The notes beneath the pieces are model-generated. The model saw only the letters and a program-made list of their open reading frames with translations. It was not told the DNA's origin and did no database searches. The position numbers were made by a program, and so were the translations under genes. Of a stretch of 64,000 bases of DNA, positions 1-8,138 are shown piece by piece. Numbering within the stretch: position 1 is the stretch's first letter; every line of letters begins with the position of its first letter. The stretch is from Nocardioides marmoriginsengisoli (GTDB lineage Bacteria > Actinomycetota > Actinomycetes > Propionibacteriales > Nocardioidaceae), in the NCBI RefSeq assembly GCF_003725695.1, contig NZ_RJSE01000007.1, positions 62,001 to 126,000 on the forward strand, given 5' to 3'.

Positions 1-326
1 TGCCTGCCGGGCAGTGGGAAGCGACGCGAGCGCTTGCGCTTCCGCGTACCCAGGCCTACGTCCGCGTGATCCTCCCGCAGGCGCTGATCGTGGTGATCCC
101 GCCGATGGCGACCTTCGCGATCGCGCTGCTCAAGGACAGCGCCATCGCCTCCGTGATCGGTGCCACGGACATCACCTTCCAGGCCGTCCAGCTGACGCAG
201 CAGGACCTGAACGGCCTGGGGAACTTCACCGTCGCAGGCTTGCTCTACATCGCGCTCGGCATCCCGTTCGCCGTCGTGGCCCGTGGGGCTGACCGGGTGC
301 TGTCGCGTCGCCTGGTGGGGGCCTGA
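1..326 (+). CDS. Amino-acid ABC transporter permease, 3' part only
   Basis: The gene runs in from the left edge; the first complete codon in frame is at base 3 and the stop is TGA at 324-326. The visible part carries the permease EAA loop (GQWEATRAL...VILPQA) followed by the typical C-terminal membrane segments of the His/Glu/Gln polar amino-acid permease family. The EAA loop docks the membrane subunit onto the ATPase. A second permease starts one base downstream, so the two probably form a heterodimeric channel. The start codon and the ATPase gene are not in the window and probably lie upstream. The family is clear; the substrate is not readable. Confidence 0.85.
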   Translation, partial: PAGQWEATRALALPRTQAYVRVILPQALIVVIPPMATFAIALLKDSAIASVIGATDITFQAVQLTQQDLNGLGNFTVAGLLYIALGIPFAVVARGADRVLSRRLVGA

Positions 327-327
327 C

Positions 328-1041
328 ATGTCGACGTTGAACGAGTGGCAGGACTACCTACCGGACTACCTCGACGGGTTGAAGGTCACCCTGCGGCTGA
401 CCGGGGTGAGCCTTGCCGGGGGTCTGCCGCTGGGCCTGCTCCTGGCGCTGGCGATGACGGCGCGCCGGCGTACTGTCCGCTGGCCGGCGATCCTGCTCGT
501 GGAGATCGGGCGCGGGGCGCCTGCGCTGGTCGTCCTCTACTTCGTCTACTACGGACTACCGCAGCTGGATCTCACCTGGAGCAGCTTCGTGTGCGCGGCG
601 ATAGCCCTGGGGTTCACCACCGCCGCCTACACCGCGGACATCTTCCGGGCCGGGATCAACTCGATCCCGGTCGGGCACCGTGAGGCCTGCCAGGCCCTGG
701 GGCTCAGCCACGGCCAGGAACTGCGCCTGGTGGTGCTTCCGCAGGCGATTCGCGTCGTGATCCCGCCGCTGATCGGCTTCTGCATCCTCCTGTACCAGGG
801 CACCTCACTCGCCTTCGCCGTCTCGGTGCCTGAGCTGCTGAGCCGTGCCTACAGCCAGGCGTCGATCACGTACCAGTTCACCTCGACGCTGGTGCTCGCC
901 GGCCTGGTGTACGCCGCGATCTCGCTGTCCGCCGTCGCGCTGATGCGCGCTCGATGGCCAGGTCGTACCGCTTCCGTCACCGACGTCGAGCCACCCGGAG
1001 AAGGACTGGCCCGGACCACCGAAGTCACGCACGCCCCTTGA
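328..1041 (+). CDS. Amino-acid ABC transporter permease, second subunit
   Basis: This 237-residue inner-membrane protein of the HisM/GlnP family has about five membrane helices. Its EAA loop, GHREACQALGLSHGQELRLVVLPQA, is cut here to its key part, EACQALGLS...LPQA. I start it at the ATG at 328, one base after the stop of the preceding permease. A longer in-frame start at 283 would lie inside the upstream gene. With the partial permease and the lipoprotein at 1056 it makes a polar amino-acid uptake system. The linked threonine dehydrogenase and KBL-like genes suggest threonine or a related amino acid as substrate, which is an inference from context. Confidence 0.9.
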   Translation: MSTLNEWQDYLPDYLDGLKVTLRLTGVSLAGGLPLGLLLALAMTARRRTVRWPAILLVEIGRGAPALVVLYFVYYGLPQLDLTWSSFVCAAIALGFTTAAYTADIFRAGINSIPVGHREACQALGLSHGQELRLVVLPQAIRVVIPPLIGFCILLYQGTSLAFAVSVPELLSRAYSQASITYQFTSTLVLAGLVYAAISLSAVALMRARWPGRTASVTDVEPPGEGLARTTEVTHAP

Positions 1042-1055
1042 GAACGGAGAGAACG

Positions 1056-1910
1056 ATGAAGTTGAGTCGCACCCTTGTCACTGCCGTGGTCGGCACGCTC
1101 GCCGCAGCATCGCTCAGCAGCTGCGGTAGCTCCGACGACGACCCCAGCAGCTCGTCCCCGCCCGCAGGCTGCACGCCCGCTCACCCGGACGTCCAGACCC
1201 TCGAGAAGGGCGAGCTGAACGTGCTCGTGTACGTCACGCCGCCGTACACGACCAAGGAGGGCTCGACCTACGGCGGAGTCGAGGGAACCCTGGTGAAGGA
1301 GATCGCCAAGCTCGAGTGCCTGGAGATCAAGGAGAAGTCGGTCGCCGCGGCGGCAGGACTCGCGAGCATCCAGGCCGGACGCGCCGACATCGTGATCGGC
1401 GGGATCTACTACACCGAGGACCGCGCCCAGACCTTGGGTCTGAGCGCGCCGGTGTACCGCGACGGGATGGCGTTGCTGTCGAAGGACAGCCTCGGCGGGA
1501 CCCTGGACGAGCTCCGTGGGAAGACGATAGGCGTGATCCAGGGCTACCTGTGGAACGAGGACTTCCAGAAGGCGCTGGGGTCCGGCAACGTCAAGCTCTA
1601 CCAGGACTCCGCGAGCCTGCTCACGGACGTCAAGAACGGCCGGGTCGACGCAGCGGTGCTCACCAGCGCCGAGGCCGGCTATCGAGCCGCGCAGGATTCC
1701 AGCCTGAAGGTGACCGGCTTCCAGGCCTCGCCGGAAATCGCTGCCTCGGCGAGCCAGAACAACGTGGTGATGGCTCTTCCGAAGGACAAGACCGCGTTGA
1801 TCTCCGTCGTCAACGACGACATCAAGACGCTGGTCGACAACGGAGCCGTCGCCAAGGCGCTGGAGGACAACGGAATGGATCCGGCGCTGGCGGGGCCTGT
1901 CACCCCGTAG
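1056..1910 (+). CDS. Amino-acid ABC transporter substrate-binding lipoprotein
   Basis: This 284-residue solute-binding protein of the SBP_bac_3 type delivers an amino acid to the two permeases just upstream. The first 25 residues are a lipoprotein signal with the lipobox LSSC, so it should be anchored on the outer face of the membrane. The body shows family features such as the RADIVIGGIYYTEDRA segment and a second lobe beginning near GKTIGVIQG. The ATG at 1056 has GAGAACGGAGAGAACG as ribosome-binding region; the longer in-frame start at 954 lacks a signal peptide and overlaps the permease. The ligand is unknown. Confidence 0.9.
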   Translation: MKLSRTLVTAVVGTLAAASLSSCGSSDDDPSSSSPPAGCTPAHPDVQTLEKGELNVLVYVTPPYTTKEGSTYGGVEGTLVKEIAKLECLEIKEKSVAAAAGLASIQAGRADIVIGGIYYTEDRAQTLGLSAPVYRDGMALLSKDSLGGTLDELRGKTIGVIQGYLWNEDFQKALGSGNVKLYQDSASLLTDVKNGRVDAAVLTSAEAGYRAAQDSSLKVTGFQASPEIAASASQNNVVMALPKDKTALISVVNDDIKTLVDNGAVAKALEDNGMDPALAGPVTP

Positions 1911-1993
1911 TCGATCCGACCGGAGCCTCGCGCTCCGCTCATCACCTACTCGGCTCCTGAGCCGATCCGAACTCAACGCCCTGAGGAATTGTC

Positions 1994-3301
1994 ATGCAAC
2001 AAAATGGGTACGACGCCGCCATCATTGGAGCCGGGGTCATCGGCTGCTCGATCGCCTACGCGCTGGCTCGTGACGGCTACCGGGTCTGCGTCTACGACCG
2101 AGGAGGCGCAGCGGGCAACGGATCCACGAGCGCCTCCTCGGCCAACATCCGGTTCAACTACTCCACCTGGGAAGGCGTCGCGACGGCCTGGGAGTCCTTC
2201 GTCCTGTGGGACGACTGGACGAATCACCTCGGCGGCGTCGACGAGGCGGGGATGGCTCGGTTCATCAAGACCGGTGGCGTCGTGCTGGACTCTCCGGACC
2301 AGGACTCCGAGCGCGTGCTCGCCCTGTTCGACCGGGCCGGAATCCCCTACGAGAGGTGGGACGCCGCCGACATCAGGTCACGACTGCCGGTCCTCGACCC
2401 CAGCCGGTACTACCCGCCGAAGCAGATCGGCGACCCGGAGTTCTGGGACGACCCGCAGGGTGAGGTCGGCGGGTACTGGGTCCCCGACAACGGGTTCGTC
2501 GATGATCCTGCGCTGGCTGCCCACAACCTGATGAGCGCTGCGCGTCGCCACGGCGCGGAGTTCCGGTTCAACGCGCCGGTCACGGCGATCCGACGTGAGG
2601 ACGGCGCCATCACGGGCGTCCAGATCAAGGACGAGCCGACCGTCCCGGTGAGTGTGGTCGTCAACGCCGCCGGTCCGCACTCGGCGGTCGTCAACGCGCT
2701 CGCCGGGGTGATCGACGACTTCAACGTCGGTACCCGCCCGATGCGGCAGGAGGTTCACCAGGTGCCGGCGCCTCCCGGGTTCGGCTCGAACCACCTGGTT
2801 CCACTGGTCGGCGATCTCGACCTGGGCACGTACTTCCGGGGCACCCCCAACGGCGACCTGCTCATCGGCGGCACTGAGCCCGCCTGCGATCCGATGGAGT
2901 GGCTCGACGACCCGGATGAGTACAACCACAAGCCGACCCAGGGGGTCTTCGACGCGCAGGTCATTCGCACGGCCCGTCGACTCCCGAGCCTTGCGGTCCC
3001 GAATGCTCCCCGTGGCATCGGCGGCGTGTACGACGTCTCCGACGACTGGATCCCGATCTACGACAAGACCTCGCTCAGCGGGTACTTCGTCGCGATCGGC
3101 ACCAGCGGGAACCAGTTCAAGAACGCGCCGATCGTGGGCGACCTGCTCGCCTCGATCATCGCCGCGAGCCGACAAGGCCGGGACCACGACACCGACCCGG
3201 TCCAGCTGACGCTGCCTCGGACCGGGCACACGATCGACCTGGCCCACTACAGCCGGAAGCGAAAGTTCAACCAGGACAGCAGCTTCAGCGTCATGGGGTG
3301 A
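1994..3301 (+). CDS. FAD-dependent amino-acid/amine oxidoreductase (DAO family)
   Basis: This 435-residue protein is of the DAO fold that includes glycine oxidase, sarcosine oxidase and D-amino-acid dehydrogenase. Near residue 10 the dinucleotide-binding motif GAGVIG begins a Rossmann fold, with an acidic ribose-binding end (VYDRGG). The C-terminal part has the GIGGVYDVSDDWIPI and GTSGNQFKNAPIVG blocks typical of the substrate/FAD cap. It lies between the transporter and the KBL-like and threonine dehydrogenase genes. If it oxidises glycine or a similar amine it would continue threonine breakdown to glyoxylate, which is inference. No membrane segment is seen. Confidence 0.85.
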   Translation: MQQNGYDAAIIGAGVIGCSIAYALARDGYRVCVYDRGGAAGNGSTSASSANIRFNYSTWEGVATAWESFVLWDDWTNHLGGVDEAGMARFIKTGGVVLDSPDQDSERVLALFDRAGIPYERWDAADIRSRLPVLDPSRYYPPKQIGDPEFWDDPQGEVGGYWVPDNGFVDDPALAAHNLMSAARRHGAEFRFNAPVTAIRREDGAITGVQIKDEPTVPVSVVVNAAGPHSAVVNALAGVIDDFNVGTRPMRQEVHQVPAPPGFGSNHLVPLVGDLDLGTYFRGTPNGDLLIGGTEPACDPMEWLDDPDEYNHKPTQGVFDAQVIRTARRLPSLAVPNAPRGIGGVYDVSDDWIPIYDKTSLSGYFVAIGTSGNQFKNAPIVGDLLASIIAASRQGRDHDTDPVQLTLPRTGHTIDLAHYSRKRKFNQDSSFSVMG

Positions 3302-3336
3302 CCCGTGCACCAACGACATCGAAGGGAGGAGCACGA

Positions 3337-4470
3337 ATGACGAGTGCGCCGTACTGGCCGACGGCCGAGGGCCGGCTCTCCGGTCGCGTGGACCTGGACG
3401 GCCGCGAGATGATCATGCTGTCGTCGAACGACTACCTCGGTCTTGCCGGTGACGAGAAGGTGGTGGCGGGAGCGCACCATGCCCTCGACGCGTACGGCGC
3501 CGGGATCGGGCTGAATCCCAGCATCGCGCTCACACGCGTGCACCGGGAGCTCGCCGAGGAGCTGGCCGACTACCTCGATTCCGAGTCGGTCCTCCTCTTC
3601 AACTCGTGCGCCTCCGCGAACTGCGCAACGCTGCAGACCCTCGCGGACACCTCCGATGCCTTGATCATCAGCGACGAGTACAACCACGCCAGCATCGTCG
3701 ATGGGTGTCGTCTGGCCCGCGGACGGACCGCGGTGTACCGGCACGACGACCTCGAGTCGCTGCGCGGCGTGACGGCGGACGCGGCCGAGGCTGGTCGCAG
3801 GCTGATCGTCACCGACGGCGTGTTCAGCATGGAGGGTTCGGTCGCGCGCCTCGACGAGCTGCAGCCCCTGGCTGACAGCATCGGGGCCCACCTGGTGGTG
3901 GACGAATCCCACGCGGTGGGCGTGGTCGGGGACTCCGGCCGCGGATCGGTCGAGCTCCGTCAGTCGGCCGGCTCGACGATCCGCACCGGAACCTTCTCCA
4001 AGGCGCTCGGAGCGGGTCTCGGAGGATTCCTGGCGGGTCCGAGGGAGGTGGTCGACGAGGTCACGAGCCGGGGACGCTTCTTCATCTTCACCAGCCCGAT
4101 GCCCGCCTCGGTCGCTGGTGCGGCACTCGCCGCGATCCGGCTCGTTCGCGACGACCTGAGTCGCCTGGAGGCTCTGCGGTCCAACGTCGGTCGATTCCGT
4201 CGAGGCATGGAGGAGACCGGCTGGGAGCTGCTCGACGGCTCGGGTCCGATCGTGCCGGTCATGCTCGGCGACGACGAGCGCGCCCGCCGGGTCGCGACCT
4301 CTCTCCGCGAGCGCGGCGTCTTCGCCGCCGCGTTCGCCTTCCCGGTGGTCCCGCGGGGTAGTGCGCGCATCCGCGTGCAGATCTCGGCGGCGCACACCGG
4401 CACCGACATCGATGCCGCCATCGGCGCCTTCGCCGAGGCAGCCGACCTCGAAGCCCATCACAGGAGTTGA
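3337..4470 (+). CDS. 2-amino-3-ketobutyrate CoA ligase-like PLP enzyme (alpha-oxoamine synthase family)
   Basis: This 377-residue fold-type I PLP enzyme is close to KBL. Seen are NHASIVDG (ring-stacking His), DESHAVG (PLP Asp/His), TGTFSKALG with the Schiff-base lysine at about residue 222, and RIRVQISAAHT at the C-terminus. KBL cleaves 2-amino-3-ketobutyrate with CoA to glycine and acetyl-CoA, and the next gene is threonine dehydrogenase, its usual partner. The ATG at 3337 follows a strong GGGAGG site. Oddly, the SxRxxxGT-like segment of the family is replaced by NPSIALTRVH, so the acyl acceptor or substrate may differ. Related synthases (AONS, serine palmitoyltransferase) are less likely. 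Confidence 0.8.
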   Translation: MTSAPYWPTAEGRLSGRVDLDGREMIMLSSNDYLGLAGDEKVVAGAHHALDAYGAGIGLNPSIALTRVHRELAEELADYLDSESVLLFNSCASANCATLQTLADTSDALIISDEYNHASIVDGCRLARGRTAVYRHDDLESLRGVTADAAEAGRRLIVTDGVFSMEGSVARLDELQPLADSIGAHLVVDESHAVGVVGDSGRGSVELRQSAGSTIRTGTFSKALGAGLGGFLAGPREVVDEVTSRGRFFIFTSPMPASVAGAALAAIRLVRDDLSRLEALRSNVGRFRRGMEETGWELLDGSGPIVPVMLGDDERARRVATSLRERGVFAAAFAFPVVPRGSARIRVQISAAHTGTDIDAAIGAFAEAADLEAHHRS

Positions 4471-4474
4471 CCCC

Positions 4475-5530
4475 ATGCTCGCCTTGCAGAAGACCGCGCC
4501 GACCACCGGATTCACCGCGACCTACGACGCCCCAGTCCCCGAGCCCGGGGCCGGGGAGGTGCTGGTCGCGGTGACCCGTGCCGGTGTCTGCGGCACGGAC
4601 AAGGGCATCTTCGACTGGGCTCCTTGGACCGCGGAGCACGTGTCGTTGGGAGTCACCGTCGGGCACGAGTTCGTCGGCCGGGTCGCTGCCGTCGGCCCTG
4701 GTGTCACCCGGGTGCGCGAGGGCCAGCGCGTCAGCGGGGAGGGCCACCTCACCTGCGGGCACTGCAAGCCGTGCCGGACCGGTGACAGCCATGTGTGCCG
4801 GAACGTGAAGGTCCTCGGCGCGAGTGTGGACGGCTGCTTCGCCGAGTACGTGATCGTGCCGGAGAGCAATGCCTGGCCGGTGCACGACGAGATCTCCGAC
4901 GACGTCGCGGCGATCCTCGACCCGATCGGCAACGCGATGCACACGGTGATGGCAGCGGGAGTCGCCGGCCGGACGGTTCTGGTGACCGGGGCCGGGGTCA
5001 TCGGAGCCATCTCGATCGCCATCGCTCGGGCTGCGGGAGCAGGGACGATCATCGCCACCGACATCAGCTCCCGGCGTCGCGCTCTGGCGCTGGAGATGGG
5101 TGCCGATCACGCCCTCGAGGGCGACGCCCCCGACTGGCCGGAACAGGCACGCGACCTCACGGACGGCGACGGCCCCGACGTGCTGCTCGAGATGAGCGGG
5201 AACCCGGGAGCGATCCAGCAGGGGCTGAGGTCGCTCCGGAGCGGGGGCAATGCCGCTCTTCTCGGAGTACCCACGGAGCCGGTGGAGATCGACCTGTTGA
5301 ACCAGGTGGTCTTCAAGGGGACGACGATCCGCGGCGTGTTCGGTCGCCGGATGTTCGACACCTGGTACCAGGTCGAGAACATGCTCCTGGGCGGTCGGTT
5401 GCGACTCGACCCGGTGATCAGTCACCGGATCCCGATCCACGACTACGAGGACGCCTTCGCCCTGATGGCATCGGGTGAGGCGATGAAGATCGTCCTCGTC
5501 GTCGACGATCTGGGCGTGTCTTCGCGGTAG
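4475..5530 (+). CDS. tdh: L-threonine 3-dehydrogenase, zinc-dependent
   Basis: This 351-residue medium-chain dehydrogenase oxidises L-threonine to 2-amino-3-ketobutyrate with NAD. Catalytic zinc ligands appear as Cys39 (VCGTD) and His64-Glu65 (GHE), and structural zinc cysteines at about 94, 97, 100 and 108 (CGHCKPC...C). The NAD fold begins at VLVTGAGVIG. Segments such as RVSGEGHLTCGHC, GCFAEYVIVPESNAW, DPIGNAMHT and FGRRMFDTWYQ follow E. coli Tdh closely, which separates it from general alcohol dehydrogenases. It starts 4 bases after the KBL-like gene, the classical kbl-tdh pairing. The start at 4475 is preferred over an in-frame ATG inside the upstream gene. Confidence 0.92.
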   Translation: MLALQKTAPTTGFTATYDAPVPEPGAGEVLVAVTRAGVCGTDKGIFDWAPWTAEHVSLGVTVGHEFVGRVAAVGPGVTRVREGQRVSGEGHLTCGHCKPCRTGDSHVCRNVKVLGASVDGCFAEYVIVPESNAWPVHDEISDDVAAILDPIGNAMHTVMAAGVAGRTVLVTGAGVIGAISIAIARAAGAGTIIATDISSRRRALALEMGADHALEGDAPDWPEQARDLTDGDGPDVLLEMSGNPGAIQQGLRSLRSGGNAALLGVPTEPVEIDLLNQVVFKGTTIRGVFGRRMFDTWYQVENMLLGGRLRLDPVISHRIPIHDYEDAFALMASGEAMKIVLVVDDLGVSSR

Positions 5531-5536
5531 CCGCGC

Positions 5537-6508
5537 CTACTCCACCCCACGCATCAGCGCCAGGGTGTGCACCAGCGCGAACCGCTTGGTGCCGTTCCCG
5601 AGCTCGTCCCAGGGCTTGGCCCGCGGCAGCAGCGGTGCGACCTCCCAGGCGGTCGACCCCGCGCTCATCAGGGCGCGGACCGCGGCCACCTCGTCGAGGT
5701 GGAACGCCTTCAGCTCCTCGGCGCGAGCGGCCACGTCGCGGTAGGCGAACTGGTGCGCGGGGCAGGCGATCTCGGCAGCGAGGTCCCGGATCCGGTCCAG
5801 GGTCGCGAACAGGTCCGCGGCCGGGTTGTCCTCCGGGAGGCTCGGGATCGCCAGCTGGGTCGGGCCCTCGGCCATCATCGTGTCGCCGGTGAAGACCAGG
5901 CCGCGGGAGTCGACGTACACGGTGTGCCCGTAGGTGTGCCCGGGTGCGTGCATCGCCCGGACCGTCACCCCGCCCAGGGTGATGTCGGTGTCGGCGTCGA
6001 GCACGACGTCCAGCTCGAGCGACTCCGTGTGGTGGGCGACCTTGATCGCCTCGGCGTACATCGTCTCGACCACGTCCGCCGGCGCCCCGGTCAGCGCGAG
6101 CGCGTTCCGCAGCTGGGCCAGGAACCCGCCGCGCCGGCTCTCCTGGGAGGCGAAGTCGTCGGCCCGCCCCATCGCCACCTTCGCGCCGGACAGCTCCCGG
6201 ACCCGTTCGGCGAAGCCCACGTGGTCGGGGTGGTTGTGGGTGAGCAGCACCCACCGGATCTCCGCCACGTCGCGACCGATCGCGGTGACCGACGCCTGGA
6301 AGGACTCCCAGCAGCTCGGGTGCTCGTAGCCTGCGTCGATCAGGATCAGGCCCTCGGTGGTCTCGATCAGGTAGACGATGATCGAGTGCAACGGGCTGCC
6401 GTGCAGGGGGACCGGAACAGCCCAGACGCCGTCGATGACCGCGGTCGGTGCGGAGACCTCGCGTGCCCGGAAGCTGCTGGCGTGATCCTCGCTGACAGGT
6501 GTGGACAT
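5537..6508 (-). CDS. Metallo-beta-lactamase-fold hydrolase
   Basis: This 323-residue cytosolic protein of the MBL superfamily has the HNHPDHVG zinc motif, later ligand segments APGHTYGHT and TGDTM, and a C-terminal alpha-helical cap as in LACTB2/glyoxalase II-like enzymes. Such proteins hydrolyse thioesters, lactones or similar esters. It is divergent from the acyl-CoA ligase at 6576, with an operator-like palindrome (6539-6560) between them, so it probably belongs to the same pathway, perhaps as a thioesterase or lactonase. That role is inference. It converges on tdh with only six bases between the stops. Confidence 0.85.
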   Translation of the reverse strand: MSTPVSEDHASSFRAREVSAPTAVIDGVWAVPVPLHGSPLHSIIVYLIETTEGLILIDAGYEHPSCWESFQASVTAIGRDVAEIRWVLLTHNHPDHVGFAERVRELSGAKVAMGRADDFASQESRRGGFLAQLRNALALTGAPADVVETMYAEAIKVAHHTESLELDVVLDADTDITLGGVTVRAMHAPGHTYGHTVYVDSRGLVFTGDTMMAEGPTQLAIPSLPEDNPAADLFATLDRIRDLAAEIACPAHQFAYRDVAARAEELKAFHLDEVAAVRALMSAGSTAWEVAPLLPRAKPWDELGNGTKRFALVHTLALMRGVE

Positions 6509-6538
6509 GTTTGGAGATCCCGTCTATGGTTTCCAACA

Positions 6539-6560
6539 ACATACCGAATGGTCGGAATCT
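6539..6560. promoter_or_regulatory. Operator-like palindrome, copy 1 of the catabolic island
   Basis: An imperfect inverted repeat, ACATACCGA followed after a short centre by GGTCGGAATCT, lies between the MBL hydrolase and the acyl-CoA ligase. About 14 of 22 positions are symmetric. A near-identical copy precedes the second operon at 10365. Size and symmetry fit a TetR-family operator. No regulator gene lies inside the island, so the binding protein is unknown. Confidence 0.65.
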
Positions 6561-6575
6561 AATGCAAGGAGTGGT

Positions 6576-8111
6576 ATGAGCGAGGAGCAGACCGGCTTCC
6601 GGCTCTGGGCCGCGTCCGATCCGGACCTGTGCGCGATCGTCGCCGCCGACAACCAGCAGCTCACCTACGGCGAGCTCTTCGCCGAGGTCAACCGGATCTC
6701 CCACGGCCTGCGCACTCGCTGCGGACTGGTAGAGGGGGACACTGTCGCCTGCGTGATGACCAACAGCGTCGGGATGGTCGCGCTCTACCTGGCCGCGATG
6801 CAGTCCGGCCTCTATCTGGTCACGGTGAACTACCACCTCACCGAGCCGGAGATCGCCTACATCCTGGCCGACAGCGGCGCCAAGGTGGCCGTCTGCTCGC
6901 CGCGCGCGGAGGCGACCGTCGCGGCCGCGGCCGGCGACGGCGTCCAGGTCTACGTCGACGGCCCCGGTACGACGGCGCAGCCGCTCACCGCGCTCACCGC
7001 GGGGATGCCGGAGACGGACCTCGAGGAGACCCGCGCCGGGTCCTTGATGATGTACACCTCCGGCACCACCGGCCGCCCCAAGGGCGTGAAGCGACCGCTC
7101 AGCGGCCTCGATGCCGACAACGGCGCGCAGGCCTACGTCTGGCTCTTCAGCGAGTTCGGGATGACCCGGGAGGCGTTCGGCGCCTGGCTGGTCTCGGCCC
7201 CGCTCTACCACTCGGCGAACATCGCACCCGCGGCCGGAGCCCTGCACGCCGGCGGCACCCTGGTCCTGATGGACGGGTGGAACCCGGAGGGCTTCCTCGC
7301 CCGGGTGCAGGAGTGCGGCGTCACCGGATCGAGCATGGTGCCGACGCACTTCTACCGGTTGCTCCAGCTGCCGGTCGCCGAGCGCACCGCCTACGACCTC
7401 TCCACCCTCAAGTACGTCATCCACGGTGCGGCACCGTGCTCGACCGAGATCAAGCAGCAGATGCTCGACTGGTTCGGTCCGGTCATCTACGAGTACTACG
7501 GCGCGACCGAGGTCGGCACCACCATCGCCCGCCCGCACGAGTGGCTGGCGCGGCCGGGCACGGTCGGCCTCCCGCTCTCGGTCTCGACCCTGAAGATCCT
7601 CGACGCCGAGGGCAACGAGGTGCCGGCCGGCGAGACCGGGATCGTCTACATGCGGATGGGCGAGGACAAGGTCGAGTACCACAACGACGCCGCCAAGACC
7701 GAGGGCTCCCGCCGCGGCGGTCTGATGACCGTGTGGGACCTGGGCCACGTCGACGAGGACGGGTTCCTCTACATCACCGGCCGGGCGTCCGAGCTGATCC
7801 TGGTCGGCGGCGTCAACGTCTACCCCTCCGAGATCGAGGGCGTCCTGATCGGTCACGACTGGGTGGCCGACGCGGGCGTCGTCGGGATGCCGGACCCCGA
7901 GTACGGCGAGGTGCCGCTGGCGCACGTCGTGCTCACCGAGTCCGCTCCCGAGCGCGACCTCGCGATCGAGGGGCTGCGCGCGTACCTGGCGGAGCGGCTC
8001 GCCAAGCCCAAGCTCCCGCGGACCTACGTCGTGCACCGCGAACTGCCGCGCGACCCCAACGGCAAGCTCTACAAGGCCCGGCTCGCCGGCACCGAGACGG
8101 TCTCGGCGTGA
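6576..8111 (+). CDS. Acyl-CoA synthetase (AMP-forming)
   Basis: This 511-residue ANL-superfamily ligase activates a carboxylic acid as acyl-adenylate and then acyl-CoA. The AMP-binding loop YTSGTTGRPKGVK, the motif YGATEVG, the hinge GRASELILVGGVNVYPSEIE and the C-terminal catalytic lysine in PNGKLYK are all present. The ATG at 6576 follows AAGGAG; a longer in-frame start at 6501 would run through the operator and is rejected. It heads the first operon of the island and should create the CoA thioester used by the two dehydrogenases that follow. FadD13/CaiC-like ligases are the nearest type; the acid is unknown. Confidence 0.9.
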   Translation: MSEEQTGFRLWAASDPDLCAIVAADNQQLTYGELFAEVNRISHGLRTRCGLVEGDTVACVMTNSVGMVALYLAAMQSGLYLVTVNYHLTEPEIAYILADSGAKVAVCSPRAEATVAAAAGDGVQVYVDGPGTTAQPLTALTAGMPETDLEETRAGSLMMYTSGTTGRPKGVKRPLSGLDADNGAQAYVWLFSEFGMTREAFGAWLVSAPLYHSANIAPAAGALHAGGTLVLMDGWNPEGFLARVQECGVTGSSMVPTHFYRLLQLPVAERTAYDLSTLKYVIHGAAPCSTEIKQQMLDWFGPVIYEYYGATEVGTTIARPHEWLARPGTVGLPLSVSTLKILDAEGNEVPAGETGIVYMRMGEDKVEYHNDAAKTEGSRRGGLMTVWDLGHVDEDGFLYITGRASELILVGGVNVYPSEIEGVLIGHDWVADAGVVGMPDPEYGEVPLAHVVLTESAPERDLAIEGLRAYLAERLAKPKLPRTYVVHRELPRDPNGKLYKARLAGTETVSA

Positions 8112-8138
8112 GCAGGGCACTCTTCGAGGAAGGCGCAC

